Source: Pseudomonadota bacterium
GTDB taxonomy: Bacteria > Pseudomonadota > Gammaproteobacteria > Steroidobacterales > Steroidobacteraceae
DNA: 39,506 nt
Assembly (NCBI GenBank): GCA_021849615.1
Contig: JAJZSQ010000016.1
Span: 1 to 39,506 of the forward strand
Direction of reading: 5' to 3'
Made by a program: the position numbers and the translations under genes
The notes under the pieces: model-generated
Told to the model about the DNA's origin: nothing
Seen by the model: the letters and a program-made list of their open reading frames with translations, nothing else
Database searches by the model: none
In this document: piece by piece, positions 26,002 through 39,506 of the stretch
Position numbering within the stretch: the first letter of the stretch is position 1
Layout of the letters: every line of letters begins with the position of its first letter

Positions 26002-27365
26002 CGGTGCTGTGGTACCTGCTGTGGTTCGCCGTCGCTGTGAGCCTGCTGGTCACGGTGCACGAGTTCGGCCATTTCTGGGTCGCGCGGCGGCTCGGCCTGA
26101 AGGTGCTGCGCTTCTCCGTCGGGTTCGGTAAACCGCTGCTCGCGCGCCGAGGTCGCGACGGCGTCGAATATTGGCTCTGCCCGATCCCGCTCGGCGGGTA
26201 CGTGAAGATGCTCGATGAACGCGAAGGGCCGGTGCCGCCCGAGGATCTGCCGCGCTCCTTCACCCGCCAACACCCGCTGCGGCGCGTGCTGGTGCTGCTC
26301 GCAGGCCCCGGGGCGAATTTCCTCTTTGCGCTTGTGGTGCTCGCCGCGATGTTCTGGGCGAGCGGCGTGACGCGCTGGCGGCCGATCGTCGGGCGGGTCG
26401 AGCCCGGATCGATCGCCGCGCGCGCCGGCCTGCAGCCCGGAGAGCGTATCCTCACGGTCAACGGCACCTCGGTTGACAGCCAGAGCCAGGTGCGCATGCG
26501 GCTGCTCGAGGTGATGAGCGGCAGCGGTAAGGCCGACCTCACGGTGCGCGCCGATGGGCAGACGCGCCCGATCGCGTTGGACGTCAGCAATCCCGAGGCG
26601 CGGCGCAAGCTCACCGGTCCGGCGGGCCCGCTGGCCGGTCTCGGCCTGCATTTCGCCGGTCCGACGCTGCCGCCGGTCCTCGGCCGGGTGCTGCCGGGCG
26701 GACCGGCGGCGCGCGCTGGCCTCGCCGCCGGAGACCGCATCGTGGCGGTCGACGGGCGGCCGATGAAGGACTTCGAGGCCGTGGTCCGGGCGATCAGCCC
26801 GAATCCCGGCAAGACGCTTGCGATCACCTACAGCCGCGGTGGCGTCGAACGCACCGTCCAGGTGAGCGTCGCGAGCGTCACCGCCCAGGGCGCGCAGATC
26901 GGGCGCATCGAGGCCGAGGCGCCCGCGACGCTGCACTATCCGCCGAACCTGGTCCGCCACGATCGGCTCGGTCCGCTCGCGGCCCTCGGTGCGGCCTCGG
27001 GGCGCATCTGGACGCTGACAGTGCTGCAGGGACGGCTGCTGTGGCGCATGATGCTCGGGCGGGTCTCGATCAAGAATCTCGGCGGGCCGCTCACCATTGC
27101 CCAGGAAGCCGGGCAGTCGGCGAGCGCCGGGGCCGGTTCGTTTCTCGGGTTTCTGGTGCTGATTTCGCTGGAAATCGGCTTCCTGAACCTGCTGCCGATC
27201 CCGCTGCTCGACGGCGGGCAGGTCGTGTTCCAGCTGGTGGAATGGGTCAAGGGCGCGCCGCTCTCGGAGCGCGCGCAGATCATCGGTCAGCAGGTCGGGA
27301 TCGCGTTGCTGATCGTGCTGATGGGAGTGGCGTTGTTCAATGACATCGCCCGCCAGTTCGGCTGA
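25998..27365 (+). CDS. rseP: Regulator of sigma-E protease RseP (site-2 protease)
   Basis: RseP is an intramembrane zinc protease that cuts RseA during the envelope stress response and clears signal peptide remnants. The 455-residue product begins with a membrane helix carrying His21-Glu22-x-x-His25 in [12 protein letters not shown]. Two PDZ domains follow (about 125-200 and 215-290; ILTVNGTSV and IVAVDGRPM). The third zinc ligand is Asp405 in [12 protein letters not shown]. Membrane helices lie near 96-118, 375-400 and 430-450. ATG 25998 overlaps the dxr stop. Confidence 0.95.
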   Translation: MTVLWYLLWFAVAVSLLVTVHEFGHFWVARRLGLKVLRFSVGFGKPLLARRGRDGVEYWLCPIPLGGYVKMLDEREGPVPPEDLPRSFTRQHPLRRVLVLLAGPGANFLFALVVLAAMFWASGVTRWRPIVGRVEPGSIAARAGLQPGERILTVNGTSVDSQSQVRMRLLEVMSGSGKADLTVRADGQTRPIALDVSNPEARRKLTGPAGPLAGLGLHFAGPTLPPVLGRVLPGGPAARAGLAAGDRIVAVDGRPMKDFEAVVRAISPNPGKTLAITYSRGGVERTVQVSVASVTAQGAQIGRIEAEAPATLHYPPNLVRHDRLGPLAALGAASGRIWTLTVLQGRLLWRMMLGRVSIKNLGGPLTIAQEAGQSASAGAGSFLGFLVLISLEIGFLNLLPIPLLDGGQVVFQLVEWVKGAPLSERAQIIGQQVGIALLIVLMGVALFNDIARQFG

Positions 27366-27513
27366 GAACCGTACACACTAGAGTCGGACCGGTTGGGAGG
27401 TCCGCGCGTCTCCGCACCGCACTTGCGGCCGGGGCACCGGGGGTTGCATACGTGATTGATGTTAAAAATTGGGGCCAAATGCTTCGCTACGTGACAGATC
27501 GGATGGTTGGCGT

Positions 27514-29958
27514 ATGAAGGGTCGTATTGCGCTCGCTGCGGTGGCGCTCGCCGTGCACTCGGCGCTCGCGCTCGCCGGCAACGGCACGACATCGTCCGCG
27601 GCTGCGGATTTCACCGTCGGCAACATCAAACTCGAGGGACTGCAGCGCATCTCCCAGGGCACGGTATTCAATTACCTGCCGGTGAACATCGGTGACACGC
27701 TCGATCCGCGCAAGATCCGCCAGGCGATCGAGGCGCTCTATGCAACCGGCTTCTTCCGCGACGTCGAGATGCGCCGCCAGGGCAACACGCTGATCGTGGT
27801 GGTGGCCGAACGGCCCTCGATCGAGAGCTTCCAGATCTCCGGCAACAAGGCGATCAAGACCAAGGCGCTGATGAAGTCCCTGCGCAACGTGGGACTCGCG
27901 CCGGGGAAGATCTTCGACCGCTCGGTGCTGCAGCAGGTCACCGAGTACCTCACCGACATGTACTACGGGCGCGGCAAGTACGGCGTGCGCATCAACACCA
28001 AGGTGATCCCCGATACGGACAACCGGGTCAAGATCCAGATCAAGATCGTCGAGGGGTCGCGTGCGGTCATCCGCTCGATCAACGTCGTCGGCGCCACGCA
28101 CTTCTCCCAGGAGCGCATCCTCAAGCACTTCCACTTGAGGACACCGGACTGGCTGTCCTGGTACAAGGACGATGACCGCTACTCGCGCTCGACGCTGAAG
28201 GGCGACCTCGAGCGCCTGCGCGATTTCTACATGGATCGCGGCTACGCGAACTTCGAGATCCGCTCGACGCAGGTGCAGATTAGCCCGGATAAGAAGAACA
28301 TCTACATCAACGTGGCGATCAAGCAGGGCGGGGTGTTTCGCATCTCCTCGGTCAAGCTCGCCGGCACGTTCGTGGTGCCCGAGGCACAGTTGCAGAAGCT
28401 GGTGGTGGTTAAGCCCGGCCAGGTGTTCGACCGCGAGCGCATCACCACGACGCAGAAGCTGATCCAGGATCGCCTCGGCGCCTACGGATACGCGTTCGCC
28501 AAGGTCGATCCGGTGCCGACGCCCAATCCGACGACGCACAAGGTCGCACTGACGTTCTTCGTCGATCCGGGCGACCGGGTGTACGTGCGCAAGATCACCT
28601 TCTCCGGCGAGACCGCCATCAACGACGTGGTCCTGCGGCGCGAGCTGCGCCAGCTCGAGGGCGGTTGGCTCTCGAACCTCGCGCTCGAGCGCTCGAAGTT
28701 CTTCCTGCAGCGCCTGCCGTACGTCAAGCACGTGAGCTACAGCACGCACAAAGTGCCGGGCTCGCCGGACGAGGTCGACGTCAACTACAAGATCAAGCAG
28801 GGGCCGGCCGCGCAGCTCTCCGGCGGCATCGGCTACTCGGCGATGTACAAGCTGATGCTGAATGCCAACTTCGCCGATGCGGATTTCCTCGGCACCGGCA
28901 ACCGCCTCTCGGTGAACCTGCAGGGCGGGGCGTTCGATAAGCTCTACAGCGTCAGCTACACCAACCCGTACATCACCCAGAACGGGGTCTCGCAGACGCT
29001 CTCGCTGAGCTACAACGACGCCACGCAGTTCGTCTCCTCGTCGTCGAACTTCTCCTCCAAGACCATCAACGTCGGTCCGGAGTGGAGTTACCCGATCAGT
29101 GAGTTCCAGTACCTGTCCCTCGGTGCCTCGTTCGAGGAGGCGCAGCTGCTCACCAGTTCGATCGGCAGCGCCGAGCAGGCCCAGCAGTGGGTTGAGCAGA
29201 ACGGCAACCCGTACAGTAACCTCGTGCACGAGGATTACAGCAACAACGACTTCGTGTTCTACGGCACGAACTACCACGATGTGCAGCTGCTGCTCGGCTG
29301 GCAGATCGATGACCGCAACCGCACGCTGTTCGCCGACCGCGGCACGCGCGCGGCGCTGAACTTGAGCGCCACCATCCCCGGTTCGAGCTCGGTCAAGTAC
29401 TACGTGGCGAGCGCGCTGTTCCAGCAGTACGTGCCGCTGTGGCGCCACTACCTCACGTTCTCCTTCCACGAGCGCGTTGATTACGGCAACGGCTTCGGCG
29501 GCACCACCGGCCTGCCGCCGTACCGGCTGTTCTTCGGTGGCGGCCCGGACTCGGTGCGCGGCTTCCGCCAGAGCTGGCTCGGCCCGCGCGACCAGTTCGG
29601 CAACCCCTACGGCGGCAACTTCGACATCATCAGCCAGAACGAGCTGCTGCTGCCGATTCCGGCCAAGTGGCGCCAGACCGCGCGCGTGAGCCTCTTTTTC
29701 GACATCGGCAACGTGTTCTACACCGGCAGCAAGGTGAAGTTCTTCGAGCCGAACAACGTCACCCCGGTGTACTACCACCTGAACGGCTGGGGCTCCCTGA
29801 AGCGCTCGGTGGGAGTGGCGGTCGAGTGGCTCTCGCCGATGGGCCTGTTCCGCTTCAGCTACGGCGTGGCCTTGAATGCCAGTCGCAACCTGGCCAACCC
29901 GAACGTGTGGCAGGACCAGACCAGCGGCTTCCAGTTCACCGTCGGGCAGGCCTTCTAG
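27514..29958 (+). CDS. bamA: Outer-membrane protein assembly factor BamA
   Basis: BamA is the central insertase for outer-membrane beta-barrels. The 814-residue precursor has a signal peptide (MKGRIALAAVALAVHSALALA), five POTRA domains (about 25-425) and a 16-strand C-terminal barrel ending in Phe. The loop-6 lock motif VRGF is at residues 681-684 in DSVRGFRQSWLGP. The final strands FRFSYGVALN and FQFTVGQAF fit the BamA C-terminus. ATG 27514 is preceded by a 148-base gap; the conserved sequence starts there. The family order rseP-bamA-skp-lpxD is kept. Confidence 0.97.
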   Translation: MKGRIALAAVALAVHSALALAGNGTTSSAAADFTVGNIKLEGLQRISQGTVFNYLPVNIGDTLDPRKIRQAIEALYATGFFRDVEMRRQGNTLIVVVAERPSIESFQISGNKAIKTKALMKSLRNVGLAPGKIFDRSVLQQVTEYLTDMYYGRGKYGVRINTKVIPDTDNRVKIQIKIVEGSRAVIRSINVVGATHFSQERILKHFHLRTPDWLSWYKDDDRYSRSTLKGDLERLRDFYMDRGYANFEIRSTQVQISPDKKNIYINVAIKQGGVFRISSVKLAGTFVVPEAQLQKLVVVKPGQVFDRERITTTQKLIQDRLGAYGYAFAKVDPVPTPNPTTHKVALTFFVDPGDRVYVRKITFSGETAINDVVLRRELRQLEGGWLSNLALERSKFFLQRLPYVKHVSYSTHKVPGSPDEVDVNYKIKQGPAAQLSGGIGYSAMYKLMLNANFADADFLGTGNRLSVNLQGGAFDKLYSVSYTNPYITQNGVSQTLSLSYNDATQFVSSSSNFSSKTINVGPEWSYPISEFQYLSLGASFEEAQLLTSSIGSAEQAQQWVEQNGNPYSNLVHEDYSNNDFVFYGTNYHDVQLLLGWQIDDRNRTLFADRGTRAALNLSATIPGSSSVKYYVASALFQQYVPLWRHYLTFSFHERVDYGNGFGGTTGLPPYRLFFGGGPDSVRGFRQSWLGPRDQFGNPYGGNFDIISQNELLLPIPAKWRQTARVSLFFDIGNVFYTGSKVKFFEPNNVTPVYYHLNGWGSLKRSVGVAVEWLSPMGLFRFSYGVALNASRNLANPNVWQDQTSGFQFTVGQAF

Positions 29959-29962
29959 CCGG

Positions 29963-30000
29963 CCATCCCCGGGGCGCGGGCATTCGCGCCCCGGGGATGG
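29963..30000 (+). terminator. Hairpin after bamA
   Basis: A perfect 16-bp inverted repeat (29963-29978 with 29985-30000) with a 6-base loop begins four bases after the bamA stop. It is followed by TAGGATG, not a T-tract. It may reduce transcription into skp or stabilise the bamA mRNA end. Confidence 0.6.
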
Positions 30001-30087
30001 TAGGATGCTGCGCTTAGCCGCCCCCGAAGAGGGGCGGATGTGCATTAGATTCATCAATTTCCCTGAAATTTTTCGAGGTAGGTGTCC

Positions 30088-30627
30088 GTGAAGCGCTTGA
30101 GCAGAAGCCATTCAGTCGTTTGGATGATCGCCGCAGGCATGCTGGTGATGGGGCTGGCCACCGCGGGCGCGCGGGCTGCGGCCATGAAGATCGGGGTGGT
30201 CAACTACGGGGTGCTGGTGCAGTCCTCCCCGCAGTACAAGGCCGCCATCGCGGCGCTGCGCAGCGAGTTCCTGCCCAAGCAGCAGCAGTTGCAGGCCGAG
30301 GCGAAGACCCTGCAGCTGAAGCAGCAGAAGCTGCAGCGCAACCAGGCCACCATGACTCAGGACCAGGTCGCCCAGGCCGAGCTCGACCTGCGCGAGAAGG
30401 TCGAGACGTTCCGCCAGCAGTCCGGCAAGGTGCAGGAGGCGCTCAATACGCGCCGCAACGAGCTGTTCACCAAGGTGCAGAACTCGATCGCCCTGATCGT
30501 GCAAAAGTACGCCAAGCAGCACGGGTTCACCCTGGTGATGATGAACGACGGGGTGATTTACGCCGATCCGGCGCTGGATCTGACGCCGTCGATCCTGCGC
30601 ATTCTGAAGGCCTCACCGGCCAAGTAA
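30088..30627 (+). CDS. skp: Periplasmic chaperone Skp/OmpH
   Basis: Skp is a periplasmic trimer that holds unfolded outer-membrane proteins on their way to BamA. The 179-residue precursor has a signal peptide (hydrophobic VVWMIAAGMLVMGLATAG, cleavage near ARA-A), then MKIGVVNYGVLVQSSPQYKA, the OmpH N-terminal strand. A long Gln/Lys/Glu-rich coiled-coil tentacle covers about 65-145, and the end is GFTLVMMNDGVIYADPALDLT. GTG 30088 is preferred over GTG 30082 because GAGG (30075-30078) is 9 bases away from the former but only 3 from the latter. Confidence 0.93.
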   Translation: MKRLSRSHSVVWMIAAGMLVMGLATAGARAAAMKIGVVNYGVLVQSSPQYKAAIAALRSEFLPKQQQLQAEAKTLQLKQQKLQRNQATMTQDQVAQAELDLREKVETFRQQSGKVQEALNTRRNELFTKVQNSIALIVQKYAKQHGFTLVMMNDGVIYADPALDLTPSILRILKASPAK

Positions 30628-30637
30628 CCGCCGCGCC

Positions 30638-31681
30638 ATGAGCGTCTCGATCGGAGAGCTCGCAGTCCGGTTCGGCTGCGAGCTCAGAGGCGATCCGGGC
30701 GTTGAGGTCGAGAGGGTGGCGACGCTGGCCGATGCCGATGCGCAGTCGGTGGCCTTCGTCGCCAACCCCCGCTACCGGACCCAGCTCGCCGCTACGCGCG
30801 CTGCGGTCGTGGTGCTCGATGAAGCGAGCGCCGCAGGGTGTCGCTGTGCGGCGCTGATCAGCACCAATCCCCACGCGACCTTTGCACGCATCGCCGCGGT
30901 GCTGCATCCAGCCCCTGCGGGAACCCCGGGGGTGCACCCCTCGGCGGTCGTCGCGCCGGGCGCACAGATCGACCCGACCGCCCACGTCGCAGCGCTCTGC
31001 GTCATCGGCGCAAGCGCGCGCATTGGCGCGCGCGCCTATGTCGGGCCGCAGTGCCTGATCGAGGAGGGCGTGCAGGTGGGGGCGGACGTGCGCCTGGTCG
31101 GGCGCGTGACGCTGTGCCGCGGCGTGTCGATCGGGGAGCGCACGGTGATCCAGCCGGGCGCAGTGATCGGCGGAGATGGCTTCGGGTTCGCGCAGGACGC
31201 GGGCCGCTGGCTGAAGGTGCCGCAGACCGGCGGTGTGCGGATCGGCCCGGACGTCGAGATCGGGTCCAACACCACCATCGATCGCGGGGCGATCGAGGAC
31301 ACGGTGATCGAGGAGGGCGCCAAACTCGACAACCTGATTCAGATCGGTCACAACGTGCGCATCGGCGCGCACACCGCGCTCGCGGCCTGCGTCGGGGTGT
31401 CCGGCAGCACCAGCATCGGCCGGCGCTGCATGATCGGCGGGCAGGTCGGCATCGGCGGGCACCTGACGATCTGCGACGATGTGATGATCACCGGCTGCAC
31501 CATGGTCAGCCATTCGGTGAGCCGCCCCGGCGTATACTCCGGCGGCATTCCGCTCGAAGAGGCGCACACCTGGCGCCGTCTGGTCGGGCGCTTCAAACGC
31601 CTCGAGGCGCTCGCTGCGCGGCTGAAGTCGCTCGAGCGCCGCTCGGGCACCGCTGAGAATCTGGATGAGGACGATGACTGA
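30638..31681 (+). CDS. lpxD: UDP-3-O-acylglucosamine N-acyltransferase LpxD
   Basis: LpxD adds the second hydroxyacyl chain, from acyl-ACP, to UDP-3-O-acylglucosamine in lipid A synthesis. The 347-residue product has the N-terminal uridine-binding domain (1-100, [13 protein letters not shown]). A left-handed beta-helix follows (about 105-310, [20 protein letters not shown]), with catalytic His238 in [11 protein letters not shown], and then C-terminal helices. The signal [20 protein letters not shown] is typical. It lies 10 bases after skp and overlaps fabZ by 8 bases. Confidence 0.97.
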   Translation: MSVSIGELAVRFGCELRGDPGVEVERVATLADADAQSVAFVANPRYRTQLAATRAAVVVLDEASAAGCRCAALISTNPHATFARIAAVLHPAPAGTPGVHPSAVVAPGAQIDPTAHVAALCVIGASARIGARAYVGPQCLIEEGVQVGADVRLVGRVTLCRGVSIGERTVIQPGAVIGGDGFGFAQDAGRWLKVPQTGGVRIGPDVEIGSNTTIDRGAIEDTVIEEGAKLDNLIQIGHNVRIGAHTALAACVGVSGSTSIGRRCMIGGQVGIGGHLTICDDVMITGCTMVSHSVSRPGVYSGGIPLEEAHTWRRLVGRFKRLEALAARLKSLERRSGTAENLDEDDD

Positions 31682-32126
31682 CGCGCAAATCGACATTCAC
31701 GGCATCCTGAAGCTGCTGCCGCACCGCTATCCGTTCATGCTGGTCGACCGTGTGCTCGAGTGGCACGCCGGGCAGAGCATTCGTGCGCTGAAGAACGTGA
31801 CCTACAATGAGCCGTTCTTTCCGGGTCATTTCCCGAGCCGCCCGGTGATGCCCGGGGTGATCATCATCGAGGCGCTGGCGCAGACCGCCGGCATTCTGAC
31901 GTTCCTCAGCTCGGACCTCGTGCCGGATGAGAACAGCCGCTTTTATTTCGTCGGCATCGACAAGGCGCGTTTCCGCAAGCCCGTCGAGCCCGGCGATCAG
32001 CTCATTCTCACCGCCACCGTCGATCGGTGCCTGCGCGGCATCTGGCGGTTCTCGACCCGGGCTCAGGTCGGGGACAGCGAGGTCGCCCACGCGGAGATCA
32101 TGGTGACGCCGGAGGCCGGCAAGTGA
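31674..32126 (+). CDS. fabZ: 3-hydroxyacyl-ACP dehydratase FabZ
   Basis: FabZ dehydrates beta-hydroxyacyl-ACP in fatty acid elongation and competes with LpxA and LpxD for the same substrate. The 150-residue hot-dog enzyme has [14 protein letters not shown], the catalytic His52 in [14 protein letters not shown] and Glu66 in [13 protein letters not shown] 31674 has AGG 5 bases upstream in GATGAGG and overlaps the lpxD end; an in-frame ATG three codons earlier (31665) is less well placed. Confidence 0.97.
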   Translation: MTDAQIDIHGILKLLPHRYPFMLVDRVLEWHAGQSIRALKNVTYNEPFFPGHFPSRPVMPGVIIIEALAQTAGILTFLSSDLVPDENSRFYFVGIDKARFRKPVEPGDQLILTATVDRCLRGIWRFSTRAQVGDSEVAHAEIMVTPEAGK

Positions 32127-32893
32127 TCGATCCGCACGCCATCGTCTCGCCGCAGGCGGAACTGGCCGCGGACGTCTCGGTGGGGCCCTTCAGTGTCATT
32201 GGTCCGGACGTCGTGATCGGCCCGGGCACGGTGATCGGTCCGCACGTGGTGATCAACGGGCCGACCACCCTCGGGGCGGACAACCGGATTTTCCAGTTCG
32301 CCTCGCTCGGGGATGCGCCGCAGGACAAGAAATACCACGGCGAGCCGACCCGGCTCGAGATCGGCGATCGCAACGTGTTCCGCGAGAACACCACCGCCAA
32401 CCGCGGCACGGCTCACGACCGGGGCGTGACGCGCATTGGCAACGACAACCTGTTCATGGCCTACGCGCACGTCGCACACGACTGCACGGTCGGCAGCAAC
32501 GCGGTGTTCGCCAACTGTGCCGCTCTCGGCGGGCACGTGGAGATCGGCGACTGGGTGATCCTCGGCGGCCTCACGGCCGTGCACCAGTTCACCAAGATCG
32601 GTGCGCACGCGTTTCTCGCAGGCGGCGCCATCGTCACGCGCGACGTACCGCCGTACGTCATGGTCGCCGGCAACCCGGCGGTGCCCCACGCGGTGAACAG
32701 CGAAGGATTGAAGCGGCGCGGGTTCACGCCCGAGCAGGTGCGCAACATCCGCGAGGCCTACCGCACCGTCTACCGCAGCGGACTGCGTCTGATCGAGGCG
32801 CTCGAGCAGCTCGAGGCCCAGACGCCCGAGCGGCCCGAAATCGCGCTGTTCTGCGCCTTCATTCGCAACGCCGGCCGCAGTATCGTTCGATGA
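32123..32893 (+). CDS. lpxA: UDP-N-acetylglucosamine acyltransferase LpxA
   Basis: LpxA starts lipid A synthesis by moving a hydroxyacyl chain from ACP to the 3-OH of UDP-GlcNAc. The 256-residue product is a left-handed beta-helix with repeats such as [18 protein letters not shown]. Catalytic His119 is in [11 protein letters not shown], and the C-terminal helical part runs from about residue 190. Gly167 occupies the acyl-chain ruler position (equivalent to E. coli Gly173), which would permit a long chain. The GTG start overlaps the fabZ TGA by four bases and has GGAGG upstream; its TGA overlaps the lpxB ATG. Confidence 0.96.
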   Translation: MIDPHAIVSPQAELAADVSVGPFSVIGPDVVIGPGTVIGPHVVINGPTTLGADNRIFQFASLGDAPQDKKYHGEPTRLEIGDRNVFRENTTANRGTAHDRGVTRIGNDNLFMAYAHVAHDCTVGSNAVFANCAALGGHVEIGDWVILGGLTAVHQFTKIGAHAFLAGGAIVTRDVPPYVMVAGNPAVPHAVNSEGLKRRGFTPEQVRNIREAYRTVYRSGLRLIEALEQLEAQTPERPEIALFCAFIRNAGRSIVR

Positions 32894-34098
32894 ACCCCCC
32901 GTCGCTGAGTGCGTGCGAGGCCACCCTTGCGCGCCCGGCGCTGCGCGTGGCGATCGTTGCCGGGGAGGCTTCCGGCGATCAGCTCGGCGCGGCGCTGATC
33001 GAGGCGCTGCGGGCGCGGGTCGGGCACCTCGAGTGCTTCGGCGTGGCCGGGCCGAAAATGCAGGCGGCCGGCTGCGAGGCGTGGGCGCAGGCCGAGGTGC
33101 TCTCGGTCATGGGCTTCACCGAGGTGCTGCCGCATCTGCCGCGGCTGCTGAGCCTGCGCGCCGAACTCACCCGGCGGATGCGCGAGGCGCGCCCCGACGT
33201 GTTCATCGGCATCGATGCCCCGGCATTCAACCTGGGCCTCGCCGCGCGCCTGCATGCGAAAGGAATTCCAACGGTGCAGTACGTCGCACCGCAGGTGTGG
33301 GCTTGGCGTCAGAGCCGGGTACACAAGATCGGGCGCGCCTGCGACCTGGTGCTGTGCCTGCTGCCGTTCGAGACCGGCTTCTACACGCGCCACGGCGTGG
33401 CGGCGGAGTTCGTCGGTCATCCACTCGCCGATCAGATCCCGCTCGAGATCGATCGCGCCGGGGCGCGCGCGGCGCTCGGGTTACCGGCCGAGGCGACCGT
33501 GGTGGCGCTGCTGCCGGGCAGCCGGCTCGGGGAGGTGAGCCGGCTGGCAGCGGACTTCCTCGGCGCGGCGGCGTGGATCGCTGCGCGGCGGCCCGAGGTG
33601 CGGTTCGTGGCGCCGATGGCGAGCGCCCGTGCCCGTGAGTTGTTTCTGAGCAAACGGTCAGAAGTGCCTGAGTGTCCTGATATTTTCGTCACCGACGGGC
33701 AGGCGCAGCGCGTGCTCGCGGCCTGCGACGGCGCGCTGGTGGCCTCGGGAACCGCTACACTCGAAACGCTGCTTTCGCGGCGCGTGATGGTCGTGGCGTA
33801 TCGGCTGGGCGCGATGACGGCATTCCTCCTGCGGCGGCTGCGTCTGGTGAAAGTCCCGTATTTCTCACAACCGAATCTGCTGCTCGGACGCCCCTTCGTG
33901 CCGGAGTTCCTCCAGGAGGGCGTGCGCGGTGCGGCGCTCGGGCAGGCGCTGCTCGCACGGCTGGAGGATCACGCCTACCGGCAGGAACTCGACGTCGAGT
34001 TCGACCGGGTGCATCGGGAGCTGCGCCGCGAGGGCGCGGGGCTTGCCGCCGAGGCGGTGCTGCGCCAGCTGGCGCACGCCCCGCAGAGGCACTCATGA
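32890..34098 (+). CDS. lpxB: Lipid-A-disaccharide synthase LpxB
   Basis: LpxB, a GT19 glycosyltransferase at the inner face of the inner membrane, joins lipid X to UDP-diacylglucosamine to give the lipid A disaccharide. The 402-residue product shows [94 protein letters not shown] and [10 protein letters not shown]. The first 18 residues are not conserved. It overlaps lpxA and rnhB by four bases each. Confidence 0.97.
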   Translation: MNPPSLSACEATLARPALRVAIVAGEASGDQLGAALIEALRARVGHLECFGVAGPKMQAAGCEAWAQAEVLSVMGFTEVLPHLPRLLSLRAELTRRMREARPDVFIGIDAPAFNLGLAARLHAKGIPTVQYVAPQVWAWRQSRVHKIGRACDLVLCLLPFETGFYTRHGVAAEFVGHPLADQIPLEIDRAGARAALGLPAEATVVALLPGSRLGEVSRLAADFLGAAAWIAARRPEVRFVAPMASARARELFLSKRSEVPECPDIFVTDGQAQRVLAACDGALVASGTATLETLLSRRVMVVAYRLGAMTAFLLRRLRLVKVPYFSQPNLLLGRPFVPEFLQEGVRGAALGQALLARLEDHAYRQELDVEFDRVHRELRREGAGLAAEAVLRQLAHAPQRHS

Positions 34099-34688
34099 GT
34101 GCGGCGGGGCCGCTCACGGCCGGCGTGGACGAGGCCGGTCGCGGACCGCTCGCCGGCCCGGTCATCGCCGCGGCGGTGATTCTCGATCCGGCCCGGCCCA
34201 TCGAAGGGCTCGGGGATTCCAAGGCGCTGAGTGAGGCGGCGCGCGAGCGGCTCGCGCCGCTGATCCGCGCGCGCGCGCTCGCCTGGGCGATCGGCAGCGC
34301 CGGGCGCGCGGAAATCGACGCGATCAACATTCTCGAAGCGACACTGCTCGCCATGCGCCGCGCGCTGCTCGCCCTGGCGGTGCGCCCGGCGCATGTGCAG
34401 ATCGACGGCAACCGTGCTCCGGCGCTCGCCGATCTGGGCTGCAGTGTCGAGACGGTGGTGCGCGGCGATGCGACGGTGGCCGCGATCGGCGCCGCCTCGA
34501 TCCTCGCCAAGACGCACCGCGATGCGCTGATGCGCGAGCTCGATCGGACCTGTCCCGGGTACGACTTCGCGCGCCACAAGGGGTACGGCACCGCGGCGCA
34601 CCTGGCGGCGTTGAACCGACTCGGGCCCTCGAGCGAGCACCGGCTCTCGTTCGCGCCGGTGCGCGCCGCGGCGCGAGCGCGCAGCTGA
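34095..34688 (+). CDS. rnhB: Ribonuclease HII
   Basis: RNase HII nicks DNA at misincorporated ribonucleotides. The 197-residue product begins with the family motif [19 protein letters not shown] carrying the metal-binding Asp12-Glu13. The third acidic residue follows in [11 protein letters not shown] and the fourth in [20 protein letters not shown]. The C-terminal [18 protein letters not shown] is also typical. ATG 34095 overlaps the lpxB stop. lpxB-rnhB-dnaE is the usual gammaproteobacterial order. Confidence 0.97.
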   Translation: MSAAGPLTAGVDEAGRGPLAGPVIAAAVILDPARPIEGLGDSKALSEAARERLAPLIRARALAWAIGSAGRAEIDAINILEATLLAMRRALLALAVRPAHVQIDGNRAPALADLGCSVETVVRGDATVAAIGAASILAKTHRDALMRELDRTCPGYDFARHKGYGTAAHLAALNRLGPSSEHRLSFAPVRAAARARS

Positions 34689-34692
34689 TCCC

Positions 34693-38205
<3,513 letters not shown>

Positions 38206-38236
38206 GGCGGGGTGCTTGCACCGCGGGCGCCCCGCC
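38206..38236 (+). terminator. Hairpin after dnaE
   Basis: GGCGGGG (38206-38212) pairs with CCCCGCC (38230-38236) immediately after the dnaE stop; the 17-base loop contains a further TGC-TT-GCA fold. No T-tract follows. It may limit read-through to accA, which starts 41 bases later. Confidence 0.45.
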
Positions 38237-38277
38237 CGTACCCTCGCGCCCAGCACGAGACAACTCCGGGAAACCGC

Positions 38278-39243
<966 letters not shown>

Positions 39244-39259
39244 ACGAGTCGCCGCGCCG

Positions 39260-39506
39260 GTGAGCGGCTCGCGTGCGCGCACCGGCGCGGCGGGGTACTC
39301 CCCCGAGCGGCTGAGCGCGGCGCTTGTCTCGGTGCTGCCGGAGCTCGCGCACGCGCGCCTGTGCGTGGCGTTCAGCGGCGGCGTGGATTCCACCGCGCTG
39401 CTGGCCGGCCTCGCCCGCTTGCGCACCCGCCCCGCGGCACTGCGAGCGGTCCACGTCGATCACGGACTGCACCCCGAGTCCGCGCGCTGGAGCCGTCACT
39501 GCCGCT
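39260..39506 (+). CDS. tilS: tRNA(Ile)-lysidine synthase TilS, N-terminal part (cut by window end)
   Basis: TilS changes C34 of the tRNA-Ile CAU anticodon to lysidine so it reads AUA. Only 82 codons are visible. They hold the PP-loop motif SGGVDS at residues 39-44 in CVAFSGGVDSTALLAGL and then AVHVDHGLHPESARWSRHC, which is the TilS form of this N-type ATP pyrophosphatase. The start GTG 39260 lies 16 bases after accA and is the first start in this frame; its ribosome binding site is weak. The gene continues beyond the window. Confidence 0.88.
   Translation, partial: MSGSRARTGAAGYSPERLSAALVSVLPELAHARLCVAFSGGVDSTALLAGLARLRTRPAALRAVHVDHGLHPESARWSRHCR

Noticed and set aside
27366-27513. Possible sigma-E or other promoter before bamA
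   Set aside because: No GGAACTT/TCTGA pair at proper spacing is visible. A weak 6-bp hairpin (27385-27404) and an AT-richer patch around 27460-27480 are all that is seen.
27487-30111. 874-codon open frame antisense to bamA
   Set aside because: Composition is rich in Arg, Leu, Val, His and Asp with no recognisable motif; bamA on the other strand is complete and certain.

Overview
The window is a compact, very GC-rich stretch of chromosome (I judge clearly above 60% GC by eye; not computed). It comes from a Gram-negative bacterium, most likely a gammaproteobacterium near the Xanthomonadales/Nevskiales/Steroidobacter lineages. The support is the succinylase lysine cluster map-glnD-dapC-dapD(-dapE), the yoaA-tsaB pair, the block rpsB-tsf-pyrH-frr-uppS-cdsA-dxr-rseP-bamA-skp-lpxD-fabZ-lpxA-lpxB-rnhB-dnaE-accA-tilS, and a GTP-type PEP carboxykinase. 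I see no IS element, prophage, CRISPR array, tRNA or rRNA. Placement below class level is inference.

Layout. (1) 1-5.0 kb: the end of an FHA-domain protein, convergent with pckG (GTP-PEPCK); then the helicase gene yoaA and tsaB on the + strand. (2) 5.0-8.5 kb: phoB-phoR-phoU-dsbB, tightly packed behind a Pho box. (3) 8.4-9.6 kb: dapE on the - strand. (4) 9.8-14.0 kb: a phosphate-linked island that splits dapE from dapD. It holds an outer-membrane porin gene (- strand), a 1-kb non-coding gap with several PhoB-type operators, and two tandem pstB ATPase genes (+ strand) with no pstS, pstC or pstA beside them. (5) 14.0-19.6 kb: dapD, dapC, glnD and map on the - strand. (6) 19.7-39.5 kb: the translation/envelope/lipid A/replication superoperon on the + strand, ending inside tilS.

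How the genes fit together. PhoR/PhoB senses phosphate limitation, PhoU and PstB belong to the same sensing and uptake circuit, and the porin carries PhoB sites in its leader, so regions 2 and 4 look like one regulon in two pieces. dapC, dapD and dapE make diaminopimelate for lysine and peptidoglycan. In the superoperon UppS, CdsA, Dxr, RseP, BamA, Skp, LpxD, FabZ, LpxA and LpxB build the isoprenoid carrier, phospholipid, outer-membrane protein and lipid A supply, alongside ribosome genes (rpsB, tsf, frr, map), DNA replication (dnaE, rnhB) and the first step of fatty acid synthesis (accA).

The least ordinary parts are the PhoB-site cluster at 11530-11666 with the unexplained 0.6-kb leader before pstB1, the tandem divergent PstB pair, dsbB coupled to phoU, an 88-residue tail on ribosomal protein S2, and a recurring set of near-perfect GC-rich hairpins without T-tracts just after stop codons.
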